In this document: in pieces, positions 25,981 through 34,900 of the stretch | Numbering within the stretch: position 1 is the stretch's first letter | Layout of the letters: every line of letters begins with the position of its first letter | NCBI RefSeq assembly: GCF_030167915.1 | Contig: NZ_JARGNB010000003.1 | Coordinates: 372,001 to 436,000 of the forward strand | Length of the DNA stretch: 64,000 bases | Source of the DNA: Aquabacterium humicola | GTDB taxonomy: Bacteria; Pseudomonadota; Gammaproteobacteria; Burkholderiales; Burkholderiaceae_C | Direction of reading: 5' to 3' | Notes under the pieces: model-generated | The model's input: only the letters and a program-made list of their open reading frames with translations | Database searches by the model: none | What the model was told of the DNA's origin: nothing | Program-made: the position numbers and the translations under genes

Positions 25981-26928
25981 ATGTGGGCCGTGCTCTTCCT
26001 CACCCTGCCGACGCAGCCGAACGCGGTGCGGCTGCGCGTCTGGCGCGGCCTGAAGGCCGTCGGCAGCGCCGCGCTGCGGGATGGCGCCTACCTGCTGCCG
26101 CAGGCGCAGGCCGCGCTGTTCGAGCCGCTGGCCGACGAGGTGCGCGAGCACGGCGGCAGCGCGACGCTGATGGATCTGGCGCCACGAGGCGAGACGCAGC
26201 GCATCGAGATCGAGGCGCTGTTCAGCCGCCGCGACGCGTATGCCCAGTGGCGCAGCGAGGCCGATCAGTTCGCCGCGCAGCTCGAGACGCTGGACGAGAC
26301 AGACGCGCGCCGCCGCCTGCGCACCTGCGCCGACGCCCTGGCCGCGCTGCAGCGCATCGACTACTACCCGGGCGCTGCCGGCGAGCAGGCCGAGGCGCAC
26401 CTCGCCGCGCTGCGCCGGGCGCTCGATGGGCGCTTCTCGAAGGGCGAGCCGCTGGCGCAGGCCGCGCAGGGCCTCGTGCGGCTGGACGTGCGCAAGCACC
26501 AGGGCCGGCGCTGGGCCACGCGCGCGCGGCCGTGGGTCGACCGCCTGGCTTGCGCGTGGCTGATCCGCCGCTTCATCGATGCCGAGCCCACGTTCGTCTG
26601 GCTCGACGACCCGGCCCGCGCGCCGCGCGGCGTGCTGGGCTTCGACTACGACGGCGCCCGCTTCACCCACGTCGGCGCGCTGGTCAGCTTCGAGGTGCTG
26701 GCCGCCAGCTTCGGGCTGGACGGGGATGCGAAGCTGCAGCGCATCGCCCAGGCGGTGCACTACCTCGATGTCGGCGGCATCCCGGTGCCCGAAGCGCCCG
26801 GCCTGGAGGCCGTGCTCGCCGGCCTGCGCGCCGTGCATGCCGACGACGACCAGCTGGCCGCCGCCGCCGGCGCGGTCTTCGATGCCCTCTACGCCGCCCC
26901 CGGCGCTTCAACGATGCCTAACCCATGA
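25981..26928 (+). CDS. chrB: Chromate resistance regulator ChrB
   Basis: A 315-residue ChrB protein. The N-terminal region (FLTLPTQPNAVRLRVWRGLK) is the PaaX-like DNA-binding half, and the C-terminal chromate-resistance domain includes RARPWVDRLACAWLIRRFID, with FTHVGALVSFEVL and a YLDVGG block. Known ChrB acts as a chromate-responsive regulator of the chr operon. It overlaps chrA by ATGA. The promoter inverted repeat suggests autoregulation. The 3' end (GASTMPNP) is short and variable. Confidence 0.9.
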   Translation: MWAVLFLTLPTQPNAVRLRVWRGLKAVGSAALRDGAYLLPQAQAALFEPLADEVREHGGSATLMDLAPRGETQRIEIEALFSRRDAYAQWRSEADQFAAQLETLDETDARRRLRTCADALAALQRIDYYPGAAGEQAEAHLAALRRALDGRFSKGEPLAQAAQGLVRLDVRKHQGRRWATRARPWVDRLACAWLIRRFIDAEPTFVWLDDPARAPRGVLGFDYDGARFTHVGALVSFEVLAASFGLDGDAKLQRIAQAVHYLDVGGIPVPEAPGLEAVLAGLRAVHADDDQLAAAAGAVFDALYAAPGASTMPNP

Positions 26929-28304
26929 TGTCAGCGACCAATCCAGCCGCCGCGCCGCCGGGCACCGACGCCCCCGCGCTGCAGCCGCCCGCGCCGGTAA
27001 GCTTCGCCGAGGCCTTGCGCTTCTGGCTCAAGCTCGGCTTCATCAGCTTCGGCGGCCCGGCCGGGCAGATCGCGATCATGCACGGCGAGCTCGTCGAGCG
27101 CCGGCGCTGGATCAGCGAGAACCGCTTCCTGCACGCGCTGAACTACTGCATGGTGCTGCCGGGCCCCGAGGCCCAGCAGCTGGCCACCTACATCGGCTGG
27201 CTGATGCACCGCACCTGGGGCGGCATCGTCGCCGGCGCGCTGTTCGTGCTGCCCTCGCTGTTCATCCTGATCGCGCTGAGCTGGATCTACCTGCGCTTCG
27301 GCGACGTGCCGGTGGTCGCCGGCGTGTTCTACGGCATCAAGCCGGCGGTGACCGCGCTGGTGCTGCATGCGGCGCACCGCATCGGCACGCGGGCGCTGAA
27401 GAACCGGTGGATGTGGGGCATCGCGGCGGCGGCCTTCGTCGCCATCTTCGCCTTCGACGCGCCCTTCCCGGCCATCGTCGTCGCCGCGGCGCTGATCGGC
27501 CACGTCGGCGCGAAGCGCTGGCCGTCGGTGTTCGCGCTCGGCGGCGGCCATGGCGGCGCGCAGGCCGGCTATGGCCCGGCGCTGATCGACGACCACACGC
27601 CCACGCCACCGCATGCGCGCTTCTCCCGCCGGCGGCTGGCGCGTGTGCTCGGCATCGGCCTCGCGCTGTGGGCCGGGGCGATGGCGGCACTGGTCGCCGC
27701 ACAAGGCTGGCAGGCAACGCTGACGCAGATGGGCTGGTTCTTCACCAAGGCCGCGCTGCTGACCTTCGGGGGCGCCTACGCGGTGCTGCCCTACGTCTAC
27801 CAGGGCGCGGTCGAGCAGCACCAGTGGCTCAGCGGCCCGCAGATGATCGACGGCCTCGCGCTCGGCGAGACGACCCCCGGCCCGTTGATCATGGTGGTGG
27901 CCTTCGTCGGCTTCGTCGGCGGCTGGCTTCGCCAAGTGGCCGGGCCCGATGCGCTGTTCGCCGGCGGTGCGCTGGCGGCCAGCGTCGTCACCTTCTTCAC
28001 CTTCCTGCCCTCCTTCGTCTTCATCCTCGCCGGCGGCCCGGCGGTGGAGGCGACGCACGGCCGGCTCGGCTTCACCGCACCGCTGTCGGCGATCACCGCC
28101 GCGGTGGTCGGCGTGATCCTGAACCTGGCGCTGTTCTTCGCCTGGCACGTCTGGTGGCCGAAGGGCTTCGCCGCCGGCTTCGACGTCGCCGCCGCGGCGA
28201 TCACCGTGGCCGCCGCGGTCGCGCTGTTCCGATTCAAGCTCGGCGTGCTGCCGCTGCTGGCCGGCAGCGCGGTGGCCGGGCTGGCCGTCACTTTCCTGCG
28301 CTGA
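26925..28304 (+). CDS. chrA: Chromate efflux transporter ChrA
   Basis: A 459-residue CHR-family inner-membrane transporter that exports chromate. It has two homologous halves: FWLKLGFISFGGPAGQIAIM with VLPGPEAQQLATYIGW in the N-half, and FFTKAALLTFGGAYAVLPYV with LGETTPGPLIMVVAFVGF in the C-half, the conserved CHR repeats. About ten membrane segments. Overlaps chrB by ATGA; an ATG three bases on (26928) is an alternative start. Confidence 0.93.
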   Translation: MMSATNPAAAPPGTDAPALQPPAPVSFAEALRFWLKLGFISFGGPAGQIAIMHGELVERRRWISENRFLHALNYCMVLPGPEAQQLATYIGWLMHRTWGGIVAGALFVLPSLFILIALSWIYLRFGDVPVVAGVFYGIKPAVTALVLHAAHRIGTRALKNRWMWGIAAAAFVAIFAFDAPFPAIVVAAALIGHVGAKRWPSVFALGGGHGGAQAGYGPALIDDHTPTPPHARFSRRRLARVLGIGLALWAGAMAALVAAQGWQATLTQMGWFFTKAALLTFGGAYAVLPYVYQGAVEQHQWLSGPQMIDGLALGETTPGPLIMVVAFVGFVGGWLRQVAGPDALFAGGALAASVVTFFTFLPSFVFILAGGPAVEATHGRLGFTAPLSAITAAVVGVILNLALFFAWHVWWPKGFAAGFDVAAAAITVAAAVALFRFKLGVLPLLAGSAVAGLAVTFLR

Positions 28305-28316
28305 AGGAGCGTCACC

Positions 28317-28961
28317 ATGCACACTGCCCGCCCCTACGATCCCCTGGCCGACGAGCGCAACGCGCTGATGGCCCCGGCCTTCGCACTGGCGCTGGCCGCC
28401 AGCTTCGGCAGCGTCGATCGCTTCCGCGAGGCCTGCGTCGCCTTCGGTGCCGCGCCCGGCGCGGGTCGGCTGCTGCTGGAGTTCCGCGCCGACGCCGCGC
28501 GGCTGGCGCTGCGCTGGTCGGGCGACGGCACGCCGGCCGGTGCGGAGATCGCCGTCATCGAGCGCACGAAGGCGCCCGACTGGGCCGCGTCCTATGAACG
28601 CTATCAGCAGGCGGTGCACGAGGCGAGCGATGGCGCCGGCTGCGACGCCAGCGAGCTGTCGGACAACGGCGCGCAGGCGGCCGTGCTCGACGTGCGGCGT
28701 GCCGGCGTCTTCGAGCAGGCCGGCAGCATGCTGCCCGGCGCGCGCTGGTGCGATCCGGCGCGCGTCGACGACTGGGCCGGTGAGCTGCCCGCGGGGCGGC
28801 CGGTGGTCGTCTACTGCATCTACGGCCACGAGGTCGGCCGCTCGACCGCGCTGCGGCTGCGCGCGGCGGGCGTGGACGCGCGTTACCTGGTCGGCGGCAT
28901 CGATGGCTGGACGAGCGCCGGCCGGCCGGTGGTGGCCAAGGCGGCGGGAGCGGCGTCATGA
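28317..28961 (+). CDS. Fusion of a degenerate Fe/Mn-SOD-like domain with a rhodanese domain (ChrC-ChrE-like)
   Basis: A 214-residue protein. Residues ~15-110 follow the C-terminal SOD pattern (FALALAASFGSVDRFREACV), but the metal-ligand DxWEHAY motif is replaced (ERTKAPDWAASYERYQ), so SOD catalysis is unlikely. Residues ~115-205 form a rhodanese-like domain with active-site loop CIYGHEVGRS. In chr operons ChrC (SOD) and ChrE (rhodanese) are usually separate. AAGGAG precedes the ATG. It lies 12 bp after chrA and is thus part of the chromate operon. Confidence 0.78.
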   Translation: MHTARPYDPLADERNALMAPAFALALAASFGSVDRFREACVAFGAAPGAGRLLLEFRADAARLALRWSGDGTPAGAEIAVIERTKAPDWAASYERYQQAVHEASDGAGCDASELSDNGAQAAVLDVRRAGVFEQAGSMLPGARWCDPARVDDWAGELPAGRPVVVYCIYGHEVGRSTALRLRAAGVDARYLVGGIDGWTSAGRPVVAKAAGAAS

Positions 28962-29022
28962 GCGCCCGCCCGGCCGTTCCGAAGGGGGCTCGCACCGCAG
29001 TGCGCAGCACGGAGGTTACCCA

Positions 29023-30042
29023 GTGACCGCCACCCAGGCGCCACGGCGCATCGCGCTGCTGTACCCCGGCGACCGCGCGATGCGCGACCGCGCCGATCCG
29101 GCCGAGAGCCGCTTCGCTGCGCTGTTCGACGCGCTGGCCGCCGCCGGCATCGCCGCCGAGCCGGCGGTGTGGCACGAGGACTTCGCCGACGAGGTGGCGG
29201 CGCAGCTGGCGCGGGTGCAGGTCGTGCAGGTGTGGTGCAACCCGATCGAAGGCGGCCGCCGCCGCGATGCGCTGGACGCGCTGCTGCGCCGCGTCGCCGC
29301 CGCCGGCGTGCACGTCAGCGCGCATCCGGACACCATCCTCGCGCTCGGCACCAAGGACGTGCTGCTCGCCACCCGTGACCTGCCCTTCGGCAGCGACGTG
29401 CACCGCATCGGCAGCCTCGCGCAGCTGGAGGCCGAGTTGCCTGCGCGGCTGGCCGCAGGCCCGCGCGTGCTGAAGCAGCACCGCGGCCACAGCGGCATCG
29501 GCGTCTGGCGCATCGAACGCAGCGGCGACGAGCGCCTGCGCGTGCGCCCCGCGCAGCGCGGCAGCGAAGAGGCGCTGATGGACTGGTCCGCGCTGCGCCA
29601 GCTGCTGGCCGCGTACTTCGAGCCCCAGCACGGCGGCCATCTGATCGACCAGGCCTGGCAGCCTCGCATCGCCGACGGCATGCTGCGCGCCTACCTGGTC
29701 GAGGACCGCGTCGCCGGCTTCGGCCACCAGGCGGTCAACGCGCTGCACCCGAGCGAGCCGCTGCCGGGCCCGCGGCTGTACCACGGCCCCGACGAGCCCG
29801 CGTTCCAGTCATTGCGGCAGCGCCTCGAAGGCGGCTGGATCGATCAGCTGCGCGAAGCGGCCGGCCTGGCCGCCGACCGCCTGCCGCTGCTGTGGGACTG
29901 CGACTTCTTCTTCGGCGAACCCGCTTCCGATGGCGGCGAGCGCTTCGTGCTGTGCGAGATCAACGTCAGCAGCGTCTCGCCGTTCCCGCCCTCGGCGATT
30001 CCGCCGCTGGTGGCGGCGATGCGGGCGCGGCTGCCGGGCTGA
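29023..30042 (+). CDS. ATP-grasp-like protein of the Cj0069 type
   Basis: A 339-residue protein starting at GTG 29023 with GGAGG 7 nt upstream. It has an ATP-grasp-like build: IALLYPGDRAMRDRADPAES at the N-terminus, VLKQHRGHSGIGVWRI as the likely ATP-binding strand-loop, then LLWDCDFFFGEPASDGGERF and LCEINVSSVSPFP as the metal-binding end. Such proteins are annotated Cj0069-family and often follow chrA in Burkholderiales. The ligase substrate is unknown; it lies 61 bp after the rhodanese fusion. Confidence 0.72.
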   Translation: MTATQAPRRIALLYPGDRAMRDRADPAESRFAALFDALAAAGIAAEPAVWHEDFADEVAAQLARVQVVQVWCNPIEGGRRRDALDALLRRVAAAGVHVSAHPDTILALGTKDVLLATRDLPFGSDVHRIGSLAQLEAELPARLAAGPRVLKQHRGHSGIGVWRIERSGDERLRVRPAQRGSEEALMDWSALRQLLAAYFEPQHGGHLIDQAWQPRIADGMLRAYLVEDRVAGFGHQAVNALHPSEPLPGPRLYHGPDEPAFQSLRQRLEGGWIDQLREAAGLAADRLPLLWDCDFFFGEPASDGGERFVLCEINVSSVSPFPPSAIPPLVAAMRARLPG

Positions 30043-30137
30043 GGGCCACCGGGGGCCCATCGGCCTGTCGGCCTGACGCCGCGGTGCTCCAATGACGGCG
30101 CACCGCGCCCGTCGGGCGCGACAGGGGACCCCAAGCG

Positions 30138-31022
30138 ATGAACGAGCGCCGCACCCACGTCTACAAGACCGCCCAGGGCCTGCCGATCGAGGCGGATGTG
30201 CTCGGAGCCGAACCGGACCGGCTCAAGCCCTGCGTGCTGTGGATTCATGGCGGCGGGCTGATCTTCGGCTCGCGCACGATCTCGCCGCGGCCCTCGTTCG
30301 CGCGCCTGCTGCTCCAGCGGGGCTTCGTCATCGTCTCGATCGACCATCGGCTCGCGCCCGAGACGAAGCTGTCCGCCATCGTCGACGACGTCGCCGAGGC
30401 CTGGCGGTGGCTGCACGAGGCCGGCCCGACGCACTGCGGCGCGGATCCGAGCCGCGCCTGCGCGGCCGGCGCGTCCGCCGGGGCCTACCTGGCGCTGCTG
30501 GCCGGGCATCGGTTCACGCCACGCCCGCGCGCGATCGCGTCGTTCTGGGGCTACGGGGACATCACCGCCCCGTGGGAGGCCGAGCCGAGCGCGCACTACC
30601 GCACCGCACCGCTCGTCGAACGGGCCGACGCGCTGGCATCGCTGGCCCTGACGCCGGTGCCGACGGCCGAGGGCGCCGATCGATCGCGCTTCTACCTGTA
30701 CTGCCGCCAGCAGGGGCTGTGGCTGCCGGAAGTGACCGGCCACGCGTGGCCCGAGCAGGCCGCCTGGTTCGAACCGTACTGCCCGTTGCGGAACATCGAT
30801 GCCGGATTTCCGCCGACGGTGCTGGTGCATGGACGCGCCGACACCGACGTGCCGGCGTCGGAATCGGACGCACTCGCGAACCGCTTCCGGGAGCAGGGGG
30901 TCGCGCACCAGCTGCACGCGTTGCCGGGCGTGGGCCACGGCTTCGCCGGCGCCACGCCGGAAGAGGTCGAGTCGGTGGAGTCCGCGGTGGTCGATTTCCT
31001 GTGGGCGCAGGCCTGCGCCTGA
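30138..31022 (+). CDS. Alpha/beta hydrolase (HSL-like esterase)
   Basis: A 294-residue hydrolase of the alpha/beta fold. The oxyanion-hole HGGG is in VLWIHGGGLIFGS, the nucleophile elbow is AAGASAGAYLALLAG (GxSxG), a late Asp lies in HGRADTDVPASES, and the catalytic His is in GVGHGFAG. These match the HSL/BD-FAE-like group acting on small esters. No signal peptide. The stop abuts the stop of the convergent universal stress gene at 31022/31023. Confidence 0.85.
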   Translation: MNERRTHVYKTAQGLPIEADVLGAEPDRLKPCVLWIHGGGLIFGSRTISPRPSFARLLLQRGFVIVSIDHRLAPETKLSAIVDDVAEAWRWLHEAGPTHCGADPSRACAAGASAGAYLALLAGHRFTPRPRAIASFWGYGDITAPWEAEPSAHYRTAPLVERADALASLALTPVPTAEGADRSRFYLYCRQQGLWLPEVTGHAWPEQAAWFEPYCPLRNIDAGFPPTVLVHGRADTDVPASESDALANRFREQGVAHQLHALPGVGHGFAGATPEEVESVESAVVDFLWAQACA

Positions 31023-31472
31023 TCACTCCGCCGGATCGCGCACCAGCAGCACCGGCACCGGCGTCCCGCGCAGCACCAGCTCGGCGTCGCTGCCCAGCGC
31101 CAGGCGGCGCAGGCCGCGGCGGCCGTGCGTGCCCATCACGATCAGGTCGGCCTGGCTCTTGACGGCCTCCTGCACGATGACGTCGCAGACCCGCTCGCCG
31201 GGGTCGCGCCGCACGATGCCGTCGGCCTGCACGCCGGCGGCACGCGCCTCGGCGATGGCGTCGGCCACCAGCTGCTCGGCGCTGGCCTGCCAGCCGGCCA
31301 GCAGCTCCTCGGGCGGCAGCGTGCCGGACACGTCGCCGTAGACCATCGGCACGTCGACGATGTTCAGCAGGTGCAGCGCCGTGCCGAGCCGCTTCGCGAG
31401 CTTCAGCGCTTCGTCGAAGCCGCGGCGCGAGGTGCTGCTGCCGTCGATGGGCACGAGGATGCGTTCGTACAT
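31023..31472 (-). CDS. Universal stress protein, single UspA domain
   Basis: A 149-residue UspA-fold protein: MYERILVPIDGSSTSRRGFD at the N-terminus and the ATP-binding motif GTHGRRGLRRLALGSDAELV (G-2x-G-9x-G-S type) near the C-terminus. It is one of three Usp genes here. Transcribed divergently from trxC across a 53-bp gap. No FNR-like box is visible in front of it, unlike the two Usp genes at 37 kb. Confidence 0.9.
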   Translation of the reverse strand: MYERILVPIDGSSTSRRGFDEALKLAKRLGTALHLLNIVDVPMVYGDVSGTLPPEELLAGWQASAEQLVADAIAEARAAGVQADGIVRRDPGERVCDVIVQEAVKSQADLIVMGTHGRRGLRRLALGSDAELVLRGTPVPVLLVRDPAE

Positions 31473-31525
31473 GGCTGTGGCGGGATGGTGAAGAATGGCG
31501 GAACGGTAGACGGAAGGAGCCGCGC

Positions 31526-31948
31526 ATGCAACTCGTGTGTCCCGACTGTGGAACGAAGAACCGGGTGCCCGGCGAACGCCTGCACGACGACCCGCGCTGC
31601 GGCCGCTGCAGCGCCGCGCTGATGCCGGCGGCGCCGGTGACCTTGACGGACGCGTCCTTTGGGCCCTATGTCGACGGCACCGAGCTGCCGGTGCTGGTCG
31701 ACTTCTGGGCCGACTGGTGCGGCCCCTGCAAGATGATGGCGCCGCATTTCGCGGCCGCCGCGCAGCAGCTGCCCGACGTGCGTTTCGCCAAGCTCGATAC
31801 CGACGCCGCGCCGGCGACGAGCGCGCAATACGGCATCCGCAGCATTCCGACGCTGGCGCTGTTCCGCGGCGGGCGCGAGATCGCGCGCCAGAGCGGCGCG
31901 ATGGCCGCCGGCCAGCTCGTCGCCTGGGTGCGCTCGGCGCTGCGCTGA
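31526..31948 (+). CDS. trxC: Thioredoxin 2 (TrxC)
   Basis: A 140-residue thioredoxin with an N-terminal zinc-ribbon (CPDCG and CGRCS) followed by the thioredoxin domain with active site WADWCGPCKMM and the cis-Pro region IRSIPTLALF. TrxC reduces protein disulphides in the cytoplasm and is stress-linked. AAGGAG at 31514-31519 supports the start. It converges with the long dockerin protein gene. Confidence 0.92.
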   Translation: MQLVCPDCGTKNRVPGERLHDDPRCGRCSAALMPAAPVTLTDASFGPYVDGTELPVLVDFWADWCGPCKMMAPHFAAAAQQLPDVRFAKLDTDAAPATSAQYGIRSIPTLALFRGGREIARQSGAMAAGQLVAWVRSALR

Positions 31949-31998
31949 GGGCGCGCGGCGCGGGCGGCCTCCCGCGGCGCTGACCGGCTCGGGTTCGT

Positions 31999-34900
31999 CT
32001 AGGGCGCGCACGCGGGCTTCGAGCAGATCCAGGTCAGGGCCTTGGCGTCGAGCGCGTTGACCACGCCGTCGGCATTGAGGTCCGCCTTCTCCAGCGTGGC
32101 GTCGTCGATTTCCTTGCCGATCAGCGCCATCAGCAGCGACAGGTCGGTGGAGTCGACGCGGCCGTCGCCGTTGAGGTCGCCGTAGTCGCCGACGCGGATC
32201 GTCACCGTCGCCTCCTCGCTGTCGACGACGCCGTCGGACGCCTTGTAGGTGAAGCCGATCTGGCCGCTGAAGCCGGCCGCCGGGAGGTAGACGAACGAAC
32301 CGTCGTTCGAGCGCGGCCAGGTCAGCGTGCCCTGCGCCGGGCCGATCCACAGGCGCGCCCGCACGGCGTTGTTGACCGTGTCCGCCGGGAACGGGCGGGC
32401 GTCGTTGGCGAGCACGCCGCCTACCGGCACCTTCAGCGGTGCGCCGGGGCGGGCACTGTAGAAGTCGCCCAGCGCCAGCGCCGGCGATGCGGTGCGCCGA
32501 TGGTCCAGCTCGTCGAGCAGCCCCTGCACGGCCGCGTGCAGCTCGGCGAAGTCGGCGCTGTCCAGCCCCTGGAAGGCCTGCACCAGCTCGGCGCGCAGCG
32601 CGCTGCGGCGTGCCTCGGTGCTGGCCTGCAGGGTCGCCGGCGGCACGCCTTCGCCGACCAGCCGCAGGATGTCATCGCCGCTCGGCAGGGCCTGCTCGCC
32701 GGCGATCAGCGCGTTGAGGTAGTCGGTCTCCGCCAGCGAGCGCGGCAGGCCCAGCGACATCGCCGCCTTCAGCAGCGCGTGGTAACCGCTCACCTGGCGG
32801 GCCAGCGGCGTGAGGTCCTGCCCCGGCACCGCCAGCGCGGCGAAGAGCTGGGCAGTGCGGCCGCCGTAGCCGTCGATGGCATGGAAGAGCACGCCGCGTC
32901 GCCCGGTCGCGGCATCGCCGGAGGCCAGGCTTTGCAGCGCGTCGCGCAGCACCGTGCCGGTGGCGACGACGGACGCCAGCGCCTGCGGGTTGTTGCGCTC
33001 GGTGCGCGCGGCATACCAGGGGTTCTCGCGCGCCAGCTGCACGTAGGCGTTGGCGCCGAGCAGCCAGACCTGCGGATTGGGCAGGCGCCCGCTGCCGCTG
33101 CAGCCCTCGGCCGGGCCGGCGCTGCCGAGCACGGCGTCCGCGTACTTCACGAGGAAGTCGACGTTCTCGTCCAGCGTGTGGCCCTTCTCGACGAGCTGCT
33201 CGTACAGCACCGCCGGGGTGTAGGCGCCGGCCGGCGGCGCGACGAACGTGGCGCTGCAGGGCACCTGGTCGGACCACGACCGGAACAGCACCTGGTAGGC
33301 ATCGAAGGCCGGCAGCGTCATCGTCAGGCCGGTGCGGGCCTTGTAGCCGAGCGCGGTGTCGTGCTCGACCAGGAAGGCCTGCAGCGCGGATTCCTGCAGG
33401 ATGGCCACGAGATGGCGCTCCAGGCTGCTGATGCGGTCCTCGATCGCGTACAGGTGGTTCTGGATCTCGCCGACCTTCTGCTGGATCGTCGCGGTGGCGA
33501 GCTCGAGCTTGCCGAGCTCGGTGTCGAGGTCGTGGTAGATGCCGGCGAGCACGCGGTCCATGCGGTCGTGGTGCAGCTTCAGCTCGGGCGGCACCGTGCG
33601 GATCTTCTGGCCCAGGCCCTTCACATGGCCGGCGATCGACGCATCCGGCGCCTGCTGCTTCGCATACAGCGAGAACAGCTCGGCCGCCGCCCCCAGCATC
33701 TGCCCGGCGTGTGCCGCGGCGGCCATGCGCGCGCTCGCCGGCGGCAGGTCGGGCGTCTTGCCGAGGTCGGCCACGCCCTGCGCATAGCCGATCGATGACT
33801 CGGCGGCGCGGTGATGGGCGCGCTTGAGCACGCCCACCTGCTTGGCCAGCTTGGGGTTGTCGACGGCCAGCGGCACGCCCAGCAGGTGCGTGGCCGCGCG
33901 CGCGGCGTCCAGCTTCTGGCGATGCACCAGGGCGGCCTGCTTCAGGCGGTCGCGCTGGGTCTTGCGCAGCGCGGCATTGCCCATGTAGGCCACCATGTCC
34001 GACTGCAGCGGCACCAGCGTGCCGATGTCGGCCTTCACGCCCTCGGGGATCTTCGCGACGTCCGTCATCTGGACCTTGATCGCGTTCACCGCCTGCGGCG
34101 CGCCGATCGTGAATCCGCCCTTGGCGTTGCGCATCGCGCGCACGTCCGCATTGGCCTCCAGCGCGGCGTTGTACGTCGGCCGCTGCTGTCGCGTGGCGGC
34201 TTCGCTCAGGCCCAGGTGCACGCCCAGGCTGCTGCCCACCGTCTGGTTGTAGGCCTGCACGAAGCGGCGGTCGCCGGACCGCTGCGCGAGCTTGTGGAAC
34301 TCGTCTTCCAGCGCCAGCGAGGCGTCGATCGGCGACAGCGGGCCGCGCTTGTGCTTCAGCGCGCGGCCGCCCTTGTCGAGCAGCGCTTCATCGACGGGCG
34401 GCAGCGCGGCGGCGACGGCCTTGTCGAGCAGCTTCTCGAGCGCCGGCCGGCCCTCGCGGCCCAGGGCCTGCGCGCCGGCCGAGACGGCGCGCATCAGCTT
34501 GCGCCCCAGCAGCTCGTCGCGTGGTGCGGCCTCGTCCCACTTCTGCTGCACCGCCGCCGCCATCGCGCCGGGATTGGCGCGCAGCGCCGGGCTGGTGTCC
34601 CACAGCGCGTTCAGCACCAGCGCCTTGGCATAGGCGGCGTGGTTGCGGTCTTCGCGAACCGCCCATGCCGAGGCGCCGGCAAACGTGGCCTGCGCGGCCT
34701 TGGCCGGCGGCACTTCGGCCGCCTGCGCCGGCGCCACCAGGCCGGCCGGCCACAGCAGCGCGCCCAGCAGCGCCGCGCGCACGCGGCCGGACGTCGCGGC
34801 GGCGCGGTGCGCGCGCCGCGACAGGGCCAGCGCGGCCAGCAGCGCGAGCGCCGCGAGCCCCGACGTCGGCGGCTCCGGCACCTGCAGCGTCAGCACGCCG

